Numbered from the stretch's first letter, positions 33,671 through 43,388 are shown. The stretch: DNA of 64,000 bases from Candidatus Geocrenenecus huangii (GCA_023268155.1 JALNKM010000004.1:1-64000), one strand, 5' to 3'. Program-made: numbers and translations. Notes: generated by a model not told the origin, from the letters alone.

Positions 33671-34384
33671 ATGATCTCAGAAGAAGTGAAGAAAGCTAGA
33701 GAGGCATCTATCCTAAAAGCTTTAGAGTATATTGAAGATGGAATGGTTATAGCTTTTGGAACTGGTACAACCATGGCTCAAGCGGTTGGCTACATCAAGA
33801 AGAAAGTTCAGGAGAAAGAGATGGACCTTATCTTTATACCAACGTCTCTTCAGTCTAGACAGCTCCTCTTGGAGAATGGACTTCGAGTCTCCAGCCTTTA
33901 CGAGTATCCGCAACCTGACTTAACCATAGATAGCTTCGACCAATCGGATAAGGATGGAAACGTTATCAAGGGAGGTGGTGGAGCGATGTTGATGGAGAAG
34001 GTAGTTGCACAGGCATCCAAAAAAGTGATCTTCGTAGCAGACTACCTAAAACTCGTAGAAAGATTAAGTATCCCAGTACCCCTCGAGATACTGAAAGAAG
34101 CCTATCCTCACGTTAACAGGGTTCTAACTCAGATGAAGCTTATTCTAAAACTAAGAGAATCAACTGGTAAGATCGGCCCAGTGATAAGTGAGAATGGAAA
34201 CTTGTTGGGGGATGTAGATGCAGGAGAGATAGAAGATCCGGAAGGACTAGACAATCTTCTAAGATCTATAGCTGGAATACTCGAGACAGGCTTATTCCCC
34301 AAACTAGCAGACAAGATCATAATCGGTGAAAAAGACAATAGCATAAAAGAGATAAACATCGCGAGAAAGAAGTTAAAACTTTAG
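33671..34384 (+). CDS. rpiA: Ribose-5-phosphate isomerase A
   Basis: This enzyme interconverts ribose 5-phosphate and ribulose 5-phosphate. Signature segments are the phosphate-binding IAFGTGTTMAQAV, PTSLQSRQLL, the acidic TIDSFDQSDKDGNVIKGGGGA (catalytic aspartates), and VADYLKLVERL. The 237 residues and overall order match archaeal RpiA. The gene stands alone between two long spacers. Confidence 0.94.
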   Translation: MISEEVKKAREASILKALEYIEDGMVIAFGTGTTMAQAVGYIKKKVQEKEMDLIFIPTSLQSRQLLLENGLRVSSLYEYPQPDLTIDSFDQSDKDGNVIKGGGGAMLMEKVVAQASKKVIFVADYLKLVERLSIPVPLEILKEAYPHVNRVLTQMKLILKLRESTGKIGPVISENGNLLGDVDAGEIEDPEGLDNLLRSIAGILETGLFPKLADKIIIGEKDNSIKEINIARKKLKL

Positions 34385-34686
34385 GGGCGATCAAAATATA
34401 GGATAAACAAATATTAAAGCAATAATATCGTCTTATATCATGGGTAGACTGATTTTTTCCATTAAGAGCCACACATACGGAGGAGAAAGAGACATCATAG
34501 AAAGGTAAACATTCATTTTTCCAATTGTATCTCGCGTTAATAATTCATCATGCATTCTCGAGAATGTCATAATAATTTTAATAAACAAGTTTTCTATTAT
34601 GAGGTCGTTCAAATGGTAGTGCTTCTTAATATGGACTTATCAGTACTTGTATTTTAATAAGCTTTATTTACCAGTCTCCCTAGTCT
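34385..34686. other. 302-bp spacer before the ABC transporter operon
   Basis: This is an A+T-rich spacer. GTATTTTAATAAG (34648-34660) and TTTATTTACC (34664-34673) are candidate box A elements for the binding-protein gene. A 22-codon frame at 34440-34508 is probably chance. No RNA gene was seen. Confidence 0.35.
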
Positions 34687-37299
34687 ATGATTGAAATGAA
34701 GAAGTTTCTCTTGATAGGAGTATTGCTAGTATTAATGCTGACGGTATCACCGGTGATAACGTATGCAGAGGTTCATCAACCTACTTTGAGTGAATATGTT
34801 CCGCCTCACACGAAACCTGGACCTGCATCTGAAACATTAATCTACAAATCTATAGCTCTCGATGTCGCTCCAGCTGCTCTAGAAGCAGGAGAAATCGATG
34901 CCTACCTTTTCGGACTACGTTCCACCGTCGCTGCAGAACTAGCGGGGAAGCCTGAAATAAAAATGATTAGTGCACCATCTGGATCATATAGTATCGTATT
35001 GAATCCTGCGCCTGCGCCTTCAGGACAATTGAATCCATTATCTATTCCAGAAGTGAGGATCGGGCTACAATATATTGTTAACAGAGAGTATATAACTAAA
35101 GAGATATTCAAAGGGTTTGCTGCACCGATGGTTACATTCTTGAGTGCTTATGATCCAGATTACATAACAATCTTCGACATAGTTAAGAACTATGATTTTA
35201 GATATGACCCAGAATATGCGAAGAAACTAGTTGCAGAAGCTATGACGAAAGCAGGAGCGGTAATGAGGGAAGGTAAATGGTATTATGGAGACCAGCCAGT
35301 TAAGTTAAAGTTTATAATAAGAATCGAAGATGAAAGAAGACAGATAGGAGATGCGATTGCTACAGACTTAGAAAAACTAGGCTTCGAGGTTGAAAGACTC
35401 TATCATCCATTCGGTGTAGCGATAGAGAAAGTGTACTTGACAGATCCTAAAGATTTCGAATGGCATCTATATACAGAAGCTTGGGGCAAAGGCGCACCGG
35501 AGAAATATGATTCTTCAACGATAAACCAGATGTGTGCACCATGGTTTGGATATATGCCTGGATGGCAAGACCCCTCGTACTGGAACTATGTTAACGATGA
35601 GATAGATGCTCTAGGGAAGAAGATATCTCTAAGCGAGTTCCAAGATCTTGAAACTAGGAATAAATTTTATAGAGAGGCGACCGAGCTGTGTATCCATGAC
35701 TCTGTGAGACTCTGGGTTGCAACACGTCTTGATGCATATATCCTTAACCCGAAGATAGGAGGTGTAACGAATGATGTTGGAACAGGTCTAAGAGGAACGT
35801 GGAATATGAGGGAGGCATGGATTCCTGGAAAGGATACATTAGTATTTGGGCATCTATGGGTCTGGACCGAAACGACTACATGGAACTGGATTGGAGGATT
35901 CCAAGATGTCTACAGCGTGGATGTAAGAAAAGCAACCCATGACTCACCCATCTATAGACATCCTTTCACAGGTCTACCAATACCGTTTAGAGCAAGTTAT
36001 GAAGTTGAGACAGCTGGCCCATTCGGTAAGCTAATAGTACCTGAAGGAACCTATACTTGGGATGCTAAAGAAGATAGATGGGTATCTGTTGCAGGTAAGG
36101 AGGCCACGAGCAAGGTTACGTGGGACCTGAGTAGGTACTTTAACTCGAAGTGGCATCATGGACAACCGATAACTGTCGCCGACGTGCTATTCTATATAGC
36201 GTCAATGATAGAAAATACGTATGATGAAGATAAAGCTGCGATGGAGAGCGCGATAGCCGAAACCGTAAAAGTTACACTTGACAAGTTTGTCGGCATAAGG
36301 ATTGTTGACGAGAAAACTGTGGAGACATATGTAAACTTCTGGCACTTTGACACGAACTACATTGCTGAATTCGGCTCCCCGCTTGGCATAGACTACTCAA
36401 TTTATTATAGCGAGACACCGCCCTGGGAGCTTATGGCCGCCATGAACGAGCTTGTATTCACTAAGAAGCAAGCTGCATACGGTCAGACAACTGCTGAAAA
36501 GCTCGGCGTCCCATGGCTTTCAGTCGTTTTAAGAGATCATGCTGAGATGATAAAAAATGTACTGGATGAATTTGTACAGAAGGATTACTTTCCCGAGAAC
36601 TACTTCAAGCTTGGAGACAAAGTATATGCTACCAAGAGCGAGGCAATATCTAGATATCGTGCAGCGATATCATGGTTCAACGAGCATGGACACATGCAGA
36701 TAAGCAATGGACCATACTATCTAAACAAGTTTGATTCTGCAGCCCAGTACGCTGAATTAAAAGCTTTCAGAGACCCAACATACCCATTCAAGCCTGGAGA
36801 CTGGTACTATGGAGAACCGGAGAAAATAGAAATAATAGATGTCAAGGTAGGCGATGTAAGAGCTGGAGATGAAGTAACGTTCACCGCGGAGCTAGCAGGA
36901 CCTGGGACACTTGGAGCAAAATATCTAGTAGTTAACCCATCTACGGGGCAAGTCCTACTATTTGGTGAGGCGGAAAAGGTATCCCCAACAACTTTCAAGA
37001 TTAAGCTATCTAAAGGATTTACGTGGGAGACAGGCCCAGGAACATACAACCTAATAGTGGGAGCATACAGTGATCAAGTAGCATTTGTCTCGGAAGCTAT
37101 TGAATCGTTTAACATATTAAAATATGAAGTAGCTCCTGCAACCGTTACTAAAACAGTCGTAGAAACAACATCAATAGTATCAACCGTGGCGACAACACCT
37201 GTAGAGGTCATCGGCGTATTTGCGGTCATACTCATTGTTGCGGTAGCTCTAACAGCAATATTCTCTAGAAGAATGAAGCCTATTGGTCAACCCAAGTAA
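34687..37299 (+). CDS. Peptide-type ABC transporter binding protein, apparently circularly permuted
   Basis: This secreted, membrane-tethered solute-binding protein has 870 residues. The signal peptide is at 1-27 (MKKFLLIGVLLVLMLTV start), and a T/S/V-rich linker and C-terminal helix (about 842-862) anchor it outside the cell. It resembles family 5 peptide/nickel/opine binding proteins, but the order is unusual. Segments that normally come late (GEIDAYLFGL at 68-77, QYIVNREYITKEIFKGF at 128-144, YDPEYAKKLVAEA at 173-185) precede those normally found first (KWHHGQPITVADVLFY at 488-503, NGPYYLNKFD near 684). An Ig-like domain follows at about 715-825. It is the first gene of a five-gene operon. 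The substrate is unknown; peptides are likely. Confidence 0.85.
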   Translation: MIEMKKFLLIGVLLVLMLTVSPVITYAEVHQPTLSEYVPPHTKPGPASETLIYKSIALDVAPAALEAGEIDAYLFGLRSTVAAELAGKPEIKMISAPSGSYSIVLNPAPAPSGQLNPLSIPEVRIGLQYIVNREYITKEIFKGFAAPMVTFLSAYDPDYITIFDIVKNYDFRYDPEYAKKLVAEAMTKAGAVMREGKWYYGDQPVKLKFIIRIEDERRQIGDAIATDLEKLGFEVERLYHPFGVAIEKVYLTDPKDFEWHLYTEAWGKGAPEKYDSSTINQMCAPWFGYMPGWQDPSYWNYVNDEIDALGKKISLSEFQDLETRNKFYREATELCIHDSVRLWVATRLDAYILNPKIGGVTNDVGTGLRGTWNMREAWIPGKDTLVFGHLWVWTETTTWNWIGGFQDVYSVDVRKATHDSPIYRHPFTGLPIPFRASYEVETAGPFGKLIVPEGTYTWDAKEDRWVSVAGKEATSKVTWDLSRYFNSKWHHGQPITVADVLFYIASMIENTYDEDKAAMESAIAETVKVTLDKFVGIRIVDEKTVETYVNFWHFDTNYIAEFGSPLGIDYSIYYSETPPWELMAAMNELVFTKKQAAYGQTTAEKLGVPWLSVVLRDHAEMIKNVLDEFVQKDYFPENYFKLGDKVYATKSEAISRYRAAISWFNEHGHMQISNGPYYLNKFDSAAQYAELKAFRDPTYPFKPGDWYYGEPEKIEIIDVKVGDVRAGDEVTFTAELAGPGTLGAKYLVVNPSTGQVLLFGEAEKVSPTTFKIKLSKGFTWETGPGTYNLIVGAYSDQVAFVSEAIESFNILKYEVAPATVTKTVVETTSIVSTVATTPVEVIGVFAVILIVAVALTAIFSRRMKPIGQPK

Positions 37300-37385
37300 T
37301 GAATACTAGAACAAACTAAAATCTCTCACTTATTTTTTATCTTGAACACTTATTAGATTGTCCAAGGTATTAGGCGGTAGCCGAA

Positions 37386-38432
37386 ATGGGATTAGCTAGA
37401 ACACTATCTATGCGAGCGCTGACGCTTGTCGCTGTACTCGTACTAGTCGTCTTTTTCATGGTCATAATACTTGGAGCAACAGGGACCTCGGATAAGATTC
37501 TCCAAGCAATGGTTAATGAAGAAGTAATGATGCTGAGGCAGTCTCTAGCTAAAACAATTAAAGACCCACAAGAACTTGAAAGAGTTATCAATATAAGAAA
37601 ACAAGAATTAATGGAGTTCTATGGTCTAACTAAGCCATGGTATGTACGTTTACCGGATATGGCTTGGAGAGTGTTAACCCTAGACTTGGGTAAAGCGAGA
37701 ACTTTGAAAACTTTCGCAGGTGGGAACAAGGTCTCAGACATAGTTATAGAAAGGCTCACCAATACAATAATTCTCGTAACTTCCGCAACTATTATCAGCG
37801 CTTTAATAGGTCTAGTACTAGGTGTAAGAATAGCTACAAAAGTTGGGGGAATCCTAGATAGGATATCTTCGTACATGTCAGCTATCTCGTACGCTATCCC
37901 TACTTGGTGGATAGGGATAATACTGATAATGGTGTTCTCCTTCCTTCTCAAATTATTTCCATTCGGAGGTCTATATAGTGCGCCACCACCATCAGACCCC
38001 TACCTGAGATTCCTTGACCTGCTCTGGCACTCAGTCCTTCCAGTAACAACACTAGTAATAGCCTCCGTCGGAGTATGGATATACACTACTAGGACAATAG
38101 TCTTAAACACGGCTCAAGAAGATTTTGTAAATGCTGCCAGAGCTAGAGGTCTACCAGAAGAACTAGTTAGAAGAAGATACATAATGAGAGTAGCAGCTCC
38201 ACCAATATTAACGAATGTAATCTTGGGTCTGGCGACATCTATCTCTGGAGCGATCTTAACGGAGACAGTCTTTAACTGGCCAGGGCTAGGTAGATTGTTC
38301 TACGACGCCGTACTGGTAATGGATGAAGTAGTAGTTATCGCATTAACATACATATTCACGTTAGTCTATGTGGTTGCTAGGTTCCTTCTCGAAGTCTTAT
38401 ACGTAACTCTAGATCCTAGGGTGAGATATTGA
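37386..38432 (+). CDS. Peptide-type ABC transporter permease (DppB-like)
   Basis: This inner-membrane permease has 348 residues. The first helix (12-30) is followed by an external part (about 40-100) and then the conserved permease core with VSDIVIERLTNTIIL and the EAA-type coupling loop EDFVNAARARGLPEELVRRR, ending in TLDPRVRY. GGCGGTAG lies just before the ATG. It overlaps the next permease by 4 nt. It works as a heterodimer with the DppC-like protein. Confidence 0.92.
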   Translation: MGLARTLSMRALTLVAVLVLVVFFMVIILGATGTSDKILQAMVNEEVMMLRQSLAKTIKDPQELERVINIRKQELMEFYGLTKPWYVRLPDMAWRVLTLDLGKARTLKTFAGGNKVSDIVIERLTNTIILVTSATIISALIGLVLGVRIATKVGGILDRISSYMSAISYAIPTWWIGIILIMVFSFLLKLFPFGGLYSAPPPSDPYLRFLDLLWHSVLPVTTLVIASVGVWIYTTRTIVLNTAQEDFVNAARARGLPEELVRRRYIMRVAAPPILTNVILGLATSISGAILTETVFNWPGLGRLFYDAVLVMDEVVVIALTYIFTLVYVVARFLLEVLYVTLDPRVRY

Positions 38433-39868
38433 TGTTGGTGAGGTTTAGAGAAGCTTTCCAGGAATTCTGGAGACTAAAAGTCTCAAAAGTAGGAGTAGTC
38501 TTCTTAATGATACTAGTATTCTTAAGCGTGTATGTCGTCACATCATATCCACTCGACTTCGGAGTAAGATACTGGAACAATCCTGCATACTGGGCGGATT
38601 ACCCTAAATCAGCTCCTCCAAGCTGGGTCAACTACTTCTCAGATCAGAAGCTCCCCGAACACCACGTATTCATATATAACAAACCCTCTGATATAATATC
38701 TACAGAATCTGGCAGAACTCTTCTCTACGTATTCAGACTTGATTTCCAGGCAGATAAGTCTCCCACATTCATCTCTTTCACTCTAGAAAACTTAACCTAT
38801 TACAGTGACCCGCTGGTGGCTCGTTTAAATGTTACGAGACCTGACGGGAAGAACATCGAGCTATACAGATACATCGCTCCAGCTCCTTACGCTGGGGAAT
38901 CTCCACCCTACAAGAGATTTTATGATTCTCCTAAGAGAATCTCGATAACTGGAGATATATCGGTGGCCAGCGTATTAGCAAGATTCTTGTTGAGGGAATA
39001 CAATGTATCAATCAAGCCAAGCGAGATTAATTCGATAGGTCAACATACAATAGTGTTCAGCATACCTGGACCGGATAAAGAATTCTACGTATTGAAGGGA
39101 GAATACATCTTCATGGTCTCGATAAATACGTATGATTCTAGGGATTATGTTGGAGAAGTAAAACTGGTTATCGGGGGAAACGTATACGGATTCATGGGGA
39201 CGGATTCTCTTGGAAGAGATTTATCAATCGGTTTACTTTTCGGTTTCCCGATAGCTTTGTTCATAGGGATTGTAACGTCAACGATAACAACGCTGCTTGG
39301 AGCAGGATTAGGTATAGTCGGCGGCTACGTCGGTGGAAAGGTAGATGAGGTTATACAGAGAGCGGCAGACTTTGTTAACAACATCCCTCTCCTCCCCCTC
39401 CTAATATTCTTAGCATTCATACTTGGACAGAACATGTGGATTCTCGTATTCCTGTTAGTTGCATTCGGTTGGCCTACACTAACAATAATTGTTAGATCCA
39501 TGGTCCTGCAATTAAAGTCTAGCCAGTTTATAGAAGCTGCAATCTCTCTAGGAGCACCTAGATTATGGATAATGTTTAGACATATTTTCCCCCAAGTCGC
39601 TCCCTTCATATTCGCTCAACTAATATTCTTTACACCTACCTTCATCTTGCTGGAAGCAGCACTAAGTTTCCTCGGGTTAGGTGACCCGACCATGCCTACA
39701 TGGGGTCAGATACTCGAATACGGTTTTAGAAGTGGAGGAATATATGTAGGGTTATGGTGGTGGATAATACCTCCAGGTCTCCTAATAATATGGACGGCTA
39801 TAACCTTCGTATTAATAGCATTGGGGATGGAGCCCGTAGTAAATCCGAGGCTTAGAAGAATGAAGTAA
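38429..39868 (+). CDS. Peptide-type ABC transporter permease (DppC-like) with large external insertion
   Basis: At 479 residues this is about 180 longer than ordinary DppC. After the first helix (about 20-38) a hydrophilic stretch to about residue 250 contains beta-rich sequence and an N-glycosylation-like NLTYYS. It ends at GTDSLGRDLSIGLLFG, the usual DppC start of the core. The EAA loop is SQFIEAAISLGAPRLWIMFR. The insertion lies outside the membrane and may contact the equally large binding protein. Tight coupling with dppB-like (4-nt overlap). Confidence 0.9.
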   Translation: MMLVRFREAFQEFWRLKVSKVGVVFLMILVFLSVYVVTSYPLDFGVRYWNNPAYWADYPKSAPPSWVNYFSDQKLPEHHVFIYNKPSDIISTESGRTLLYVFRLDFQADKSPTFISFTLENLTYYSDPLVARLNVTRPDGKNIELYRYIAPAPYAGESPPYKRFYDSPKRISITGDISVASVLARFLLREYNVSIKPSEINSIGQHTIVFSIPGPDKEFYVLKGEYIFMVSINTYDSRDYVGEVKLVIGGNVYGFMGTDSLGRDLSIGLLFGFPIALFIGIVTSTITTLLGAGLGIVGGYVGGKVDEVIQRAADFVNNIPLLPLLIFLAFILGQNMWILVFLLVAFGWPTLTIIVRSMVLQLKSSQFIEAAISLGAPRLWIMFRHIFPQVAPFIFAQLIFFTPTFILLEAALSFLGLGDPTMPTWGQILEYGFRSGGIYVGLWWWIIPPGLLIIWTAITFVLIALGMEPVVNPRLRRMK

Positions 39869-39880
39869 AGGTGTAGTCAC

Positions 39881-40843
39881 ATGGCGTTGCTGGAGATCAA
39901 CCAACTGAAGCTTTATTATAAAACGCTCAGAGGTATCGTTAAAGCTGTAGATAACGTAAGTTTCGATGTTGAAGCAGGTGAAGCTATAGGAGTTGTAGGT
40001 GAATCCGGGTGTGGTAAGACAAGCATGGCTAACGCGATCATAAAAATGCTTCCCAGCAACGTATCTCTATACCAGGGAAGGATAATCCTAGATGGAATAA
40101 ATATCGTTGATCTGCCCGAGGATGAGGTAAGAAGAAAGATTAGGTGGAGGCAGATCTCGATCGTCTTCCAAGGAGCGATGAACGTATTAAACCCCGTCAT
40201 AAGAATTGGTCATCAGATTGCGGAACCACTGGTGATCCATGCAGAGATGGAGAAGGAGGAAGCATACAGGATAGCTAAAGAGAAGATGATGCTTGTAGGC
40301 TTACATGAAGAAGTGTTCGACAGGTATCCACATGAGCTAAGCGGAGGCATGAAGCAGAGGGTAGTCATAGCCATGGCCTTGGTCATGAATCCGAAGATAA
40401 TCATACTAGACGAACCGACATCTGCACTTGATGTAAGTATACAAGCCCAGATAATGAATCTCCTAAAGAAGCTGAAGAAAGATCTCAACATCTCTATGAT
40501 CTTCATAACCCACGACATAGCTTTGTCAAGCGATATAAGCGACAAGATAGCTGTAATGTATGCTGGACAGATAGTTGAGATAGGCTCAGCTGAGCAGGTC
40601 TTACTATCACCAAAACATCCCTACACTCAGAAACTATTGAAGGCAACTCCAAAGCTGATAAGTGAAGAAAAACCGGAATTCATACCTGGTGCACCTCCAG
40701 ACTTGATAAACCCGCCTAATGGATGTAGATTTCATCCAAGATGCTCTTACGTAATGGATATCTGTAAAGAGGTAGAACCTAAAATATTCGAGCCTGAAAA
40801 AAACCAGAAAGTAATGTGCTGGCTGTACGGTGATAAAACATGA
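39881..40843 (+). CDS. Peptide-type ABC transporter ATPase (DppD-like)
   Basis: The cytoplasmic ATPase has Walker A GESGCGKTS, Q-loop VFQGAMNVLNP, signature LSGGMKQRVVIAMAL, Walker B IIILDEPTSALD and H-loop FITHDIALS. The C-terminal FHPRCSYVMDICKEVEP cysteine motif is the Oligo/dipeptide-transporter extension, which can bind a [4Fe-4S] cluster in related proteins. AAAGGTG precedes the ATG. It overlaps the next ATPase gene by 4 nt. Confidence 0.94.
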   Translation: MALLEINQLKLYYKTLRGIVKAVDNVSFDVEAGEAIGVVGESGCGKTSMANAIIKMLPSNVSLYQGRIILDGINIVDLPEDEVRRKIRWRQISIVFQGAMNVLNPVIRIGHQIAEPLVIHAEMEKEEAYRIAKEKMMLVGLHEEVFDRYPHELSGGMKQRVVIAMALVMNPKIIILDEPTSALDVSIQAQIMNLLKKLKKDLNISMIFITHDIALSSDISDKIAVMYAGQIVEIGSAEQVLLSPKHPYTQKLLKATPKLISEEKPEFIPGAPPDLINPPNGCRFHPRCSYVMDICKEVEPKIFEPEKNQKVMCWLYGDKT

Positions 40844-41808
40844 GTAGCGAGCTTCTCAAAATAGAAGATGTAAGGATGTATTTCGAGTTTAGGGTCGGCT
40901 TATTCAAGACTATACCAGTAAAAGCAGTAGACGGAGTCAATCTAGAAATATCGAGAGGAGAAACCCTAGCTCTTGTGGGAGAGTCTGGATGCGGAAAAAC
41001 GACGCTCGGTAGACTCTCGTTAAGATTACTGAAACCAACACATGGTAGAATAGTATTCGACGGATTAGATATAACCGATAAAGAAGAGAAAGAACTAAAA
41101 TGGTTTAGAAGGCGCGCTCAAGCAGTATTCCAAGACCCGTACTCAAGCATAAACCCGTTCATGACTGTGAAAGAAATACTTGAGGAACCGCTCATCCTCC
41201 ATCAAGTGGGAGACACCGAGGAGAGGCTGGAGATGATTATTAAAGCTTTAACAGATGTGAAACTTACGCCAGTTGAAGAATTCGTGGGGAAGTATCCGCA
41301 TATGCTGAGTGGAGGGCAGAGGCAGAGAGTTGGGATCGCTCGTGCATTAATTCTTAGACCTGAATATATCGTCGCCGACGAGCCGGTCTCAATGATAGAT
41401 GCCTCCAGCAGAGCAGAAATCCTTTATCTTCTAAAAGAGCTCCAAGAAAAATACAAGATTTCATTCCTATACATCACACACGATATTGCTACAGCTAGAC
41501 ACTTCAGCGATAAGGTAGCAGTAATGTATCTTGGGAAGATTGTCGAGCTGGCAGAAGCTAGAGAACTAGTTAGAGAACCATTACATCCATACACCAAAGC
41601 ATTGATAGAAGCGGTACCAGAACCAGACCCATCCAATAGGTTGAAAGAAAGAAAAGTTATACCAGGTGAACCTCCAAGCCCAGTTAATCCTCCAGCCGGC
41701 TGCCGATTCCATCCAAGATGCCCATATAGATTTGAGCCATGTGATAAAAATGAACCTGAACTAAAAGAAGTTAAAGCGGATCATCATGTTTCATGCTATT
41801 TATACTAG
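40840..41808 (+). CDS. Peptide-type ABC transporter ATPase (DppF-like)
   Basis: This is the second ATPase of the transporter, with Walker A GESGCGKTT, Q-loop VFQDPYSSINP, signature LSGGQRQRVGIARAL, Walker B IVADEPVSMID and H-loop YITHDIATA. The C-terminal extension carries FHPRCPYRFEPCDKNEPEL. The start overlaps the upstream stop (ATGA). It is the last clear gene of the operon; the spacing to the next small gene is about 140 bp. Confidence 0.94.
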   Translation: MSSELLKIEDVRMYFEFRVGLFKTIPVKAVDGVNLEISRGETLALVGESGCGKTTLGRLSLRLLKPTHGRIVFDGLDITDKEEKELKWFRRRAQAVFQDPYSSINPFMTVKEILEEPLILHQVGDTEERLEMIIKALTDVKLTPVEEFVGKYPHMLSGGQRQRVGIARALILRPEYIVADEPVSMIDASSRAEILYLLKELQEKYKISFLYITHDIATARHFSDKVAVMYLGKIVELAEARELVREPLHPYTKALIEAVPEPDPSNRLKERKVIPGEPPSPVNPPAGCRFHPRCPYRFEPCDKNEPELKEVKADHHVSCYLY

Positions 41809-41945
41809 AATATGTCGGATAAATCTTGATCGGTAGATTAAATGCGCATCATTAGACAATATCACATCTACAGATTATACAGGGTGAAGAAGGTCGGCTA
41901 GTTCAGGGAGAAACTATTAATAAGTACATAAGCATAGCTAATCTT

Positions 41946-42233
41946 GTGAGCGAGCTACTATCGCTTATCTCAGCAATGCTTATCACAGTATTCATAGCAA
42001 CTACTTTATTCTTCATCTCGGTATACTACAAGACCTTGAAATATCTTGAGAAAAGTATTATCAAGCAGCCGTCTCAAAAGGAGCTCGACTCAGAGACCCT
42101 AGAAAGATTAAAGAATAAGTTAATAGATGATGAGGAAGTAAAGAATCTCGAAGAAATGATTTATAGGATGCAGACTCTGAGAAGAGAAGCAGAAGAAATT
42201 TTGAATGACTCTGAAAAAAGTCAGGGAAGTTAA
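41946..42233 (+). CDS. Small membrane-anchored coiled-coil protein
   Basis: This 95-residue protein has one N-terminal helix (about 5-27, LLSLISAMLITVFIATTLFF) followed by a charged, probably coiled-coil region (about 40-90, rich in Glu/Lys with heptad-like leucines). The start is GTG. I know no named family. It may be a membrane scaffold. It overlaps a possible 53-codon frame at its 3' end. Confidence 0.5.
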   Translation: MSELLSLISAMLITVFIATTLFFISVYYKTLKYLEKSIIKQPSQKELDSETLERLKNKLIDDEEVKNLEEMIYRMQTLRREAEEILNDSEKSQGS

Positions 42234-42366
42234 ACAGGATATTGTCTTGAGGATTCTACAATATACTCAAGATGGAATCATACTCGGAGTATTCGGGATG
42301 TGCACGGTACAAAGCTTATACAACAAGATATTAATGAGGAGAACAGACACAGGATCGGAAAGATAA
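42205..42366 (+). CDS. Possible 53-residue small protein
   Basis: An ATG frame overlaps the coiled-coil gene by 29 nt and encodes a basic N-terminus (MTLKKVREVKQDIVLRILQY), a hydrophobic middle (GIILGVFGMC) and a basic tail. No ribosome-binding site stands out and no family is recognised. It is noted because it fills an otherwise empty spacer. Confidence 0.25.
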   Translation: MTLKKVREVKQDIVLRILQYTQDGIILGVFGMCTVQSLYNKILMRRTDTGSER

Positions 42367-42497
42367 ATCTAGATAGAAAGAAGCTTTAAAACAATTATTC
42401 TGAGAGAACATGTCTTGGAGCTTTAAAGTGTTCCTCTAGATCAAAAACCTAATAAATAACATGGTAGTTCTGAGTAAGTGTCTTCAGGGTTGGAAGT

Positions 42498-43001
42498 ATG
42501 AAGAAGATGAGTCAGGAAAATCTAAAGAATGCTTTTGCAGGTGAAAGCCAAGCATACATGAAATACGTAATCTTTGCTAAGAAAGCTGAAGAGGACGGAT
42601 TCAGGAATATAGCTAGATTATTTAGAGCCATAGCTTTCGCTGAGCAGATCCATGCATCCAACCATCTTCAAGCATTAGGGTTGATATCAACAACATCTGA
42701 TAACATAAAGAATGCGATAGAAGGGGAAAGATACGAAGTTGAAGAGATGTACCCATCGTACCATGCTGTAGCAAAACTACAAGGAGAGGTAGAAGTGGAG
42801 AGAACAACGAACTGGGCACTCCAAGCAGAAAAAATCCATTTAACCATGTATCAGAAAGCATTAAAAGCAGTAGAAGAAAAGAAGGACATAGAATTAGGCA
42901 ACGTATACATTTGTGAGAAATGCGGTTATACGGTTGAAGGAGAGCCACCTGATAGATGCCCTATCTGCGGTGCACCGAAAGAAAGATTCAAGATCTTCTA
43001 A
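42498..43001 (+). CDS. Rubrerythrin
   Basis: This is a peroxide-reducing protein of anaerobes. The diiron four-helix bundle shows E15 in AGESQAYMKY, EQIH near residue 49, E-x-E in EVEVERTT and EKIH. The C-terminal rubredoxin-like domain has CEKCGYTVEG and CPICGAPKERF. The 167-residue length is typical. No reductase partner is adjacent, though ferredoxin-linked enzymes follow after the tRNA. Confidence 0.94.
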   Translation: MKKMSQENLKNAFAGESQAYMKYVIFAKKAEEDGFRNIARLFRAIAFAEQIHASNHLQALGLISTTSDNIKNAIEGERYEVEEMYPSYHAVAKLQGEVEVERTTNWALQAEKIHLTMYQKALKAVEEKKDIELGNVYICEKCGYTVEGEPPDRCPICGAPKERFKIF

Positions 43002-43100
43002 AAATCTCCGAGAACTTATTCCTACCATTAACGTTAATACGGTTCTAGAGACCAATGCCTTAACATGTTATAGAAAAATCGTAAATATCGCTGTAAAGAG

Positions 43101-43110
43101 TTTATATAAT
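43101..43110 (+). promoter_or_regulatory. Box A promoter of tRNA-Met
   Basis: TTTATATAAT is a good archaeal TATA box, 43 bp before the tRNA. A transcript start near 43133 leaves a short 5' leader for RNase P. Confidence 0.55.
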
Positions 43111-43152
43111 CGTTATAAGATACTCGAATAATTGGAAGACATGGCATCACAT

Positions 43153-43247
43153 GCCGGGGTAACTCAGCCTGGTTAGAGTGCGGGGCTCATAATCCTGTCA
43201 ACGAGGATGCAACCCCGAAGTCGAGGGTTCGAATCCCTCCCCCGGCA
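43153..43247 (+). tRNA. tRNA-Met (anticodon CAT), probably elongator, with a 20-nt intron
   Basis: The acceptor stem GCCGGGG/CCCCGGC, D-stem ACTC/GAGT, anticodon stem CGGGG/CCCCG, and T-arm GAGGG-TTCGAAT-CCCTC are all perfect. The discriminator is A and no CCA is encoded. The anticodon loop holds 27 nt. Removing 43192-43211 leaves CTCATAA with CAT at 43188-43190. The intron has its own ATCCT/AGGAT stem, as expected for a bulge-helix-bulge substrate. G1-C72 argues against an initiator; a tRNA-Ile2 with modified C34 cannot be excluded. Confidence 0.92.
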
Positions 43248-43388
43248 CATACCCTTAAACCTATATCTCTTTTCTCCGATCTCATCTAAAAACTAATCAA
43301 GAGTATAAGAAGAGAGTATGTTAGTAGCTTCTCCGATTATTATCTTCTTATGTTTCTTCTAATTTGGTGATTCTTGGAGCTTGGTTTT

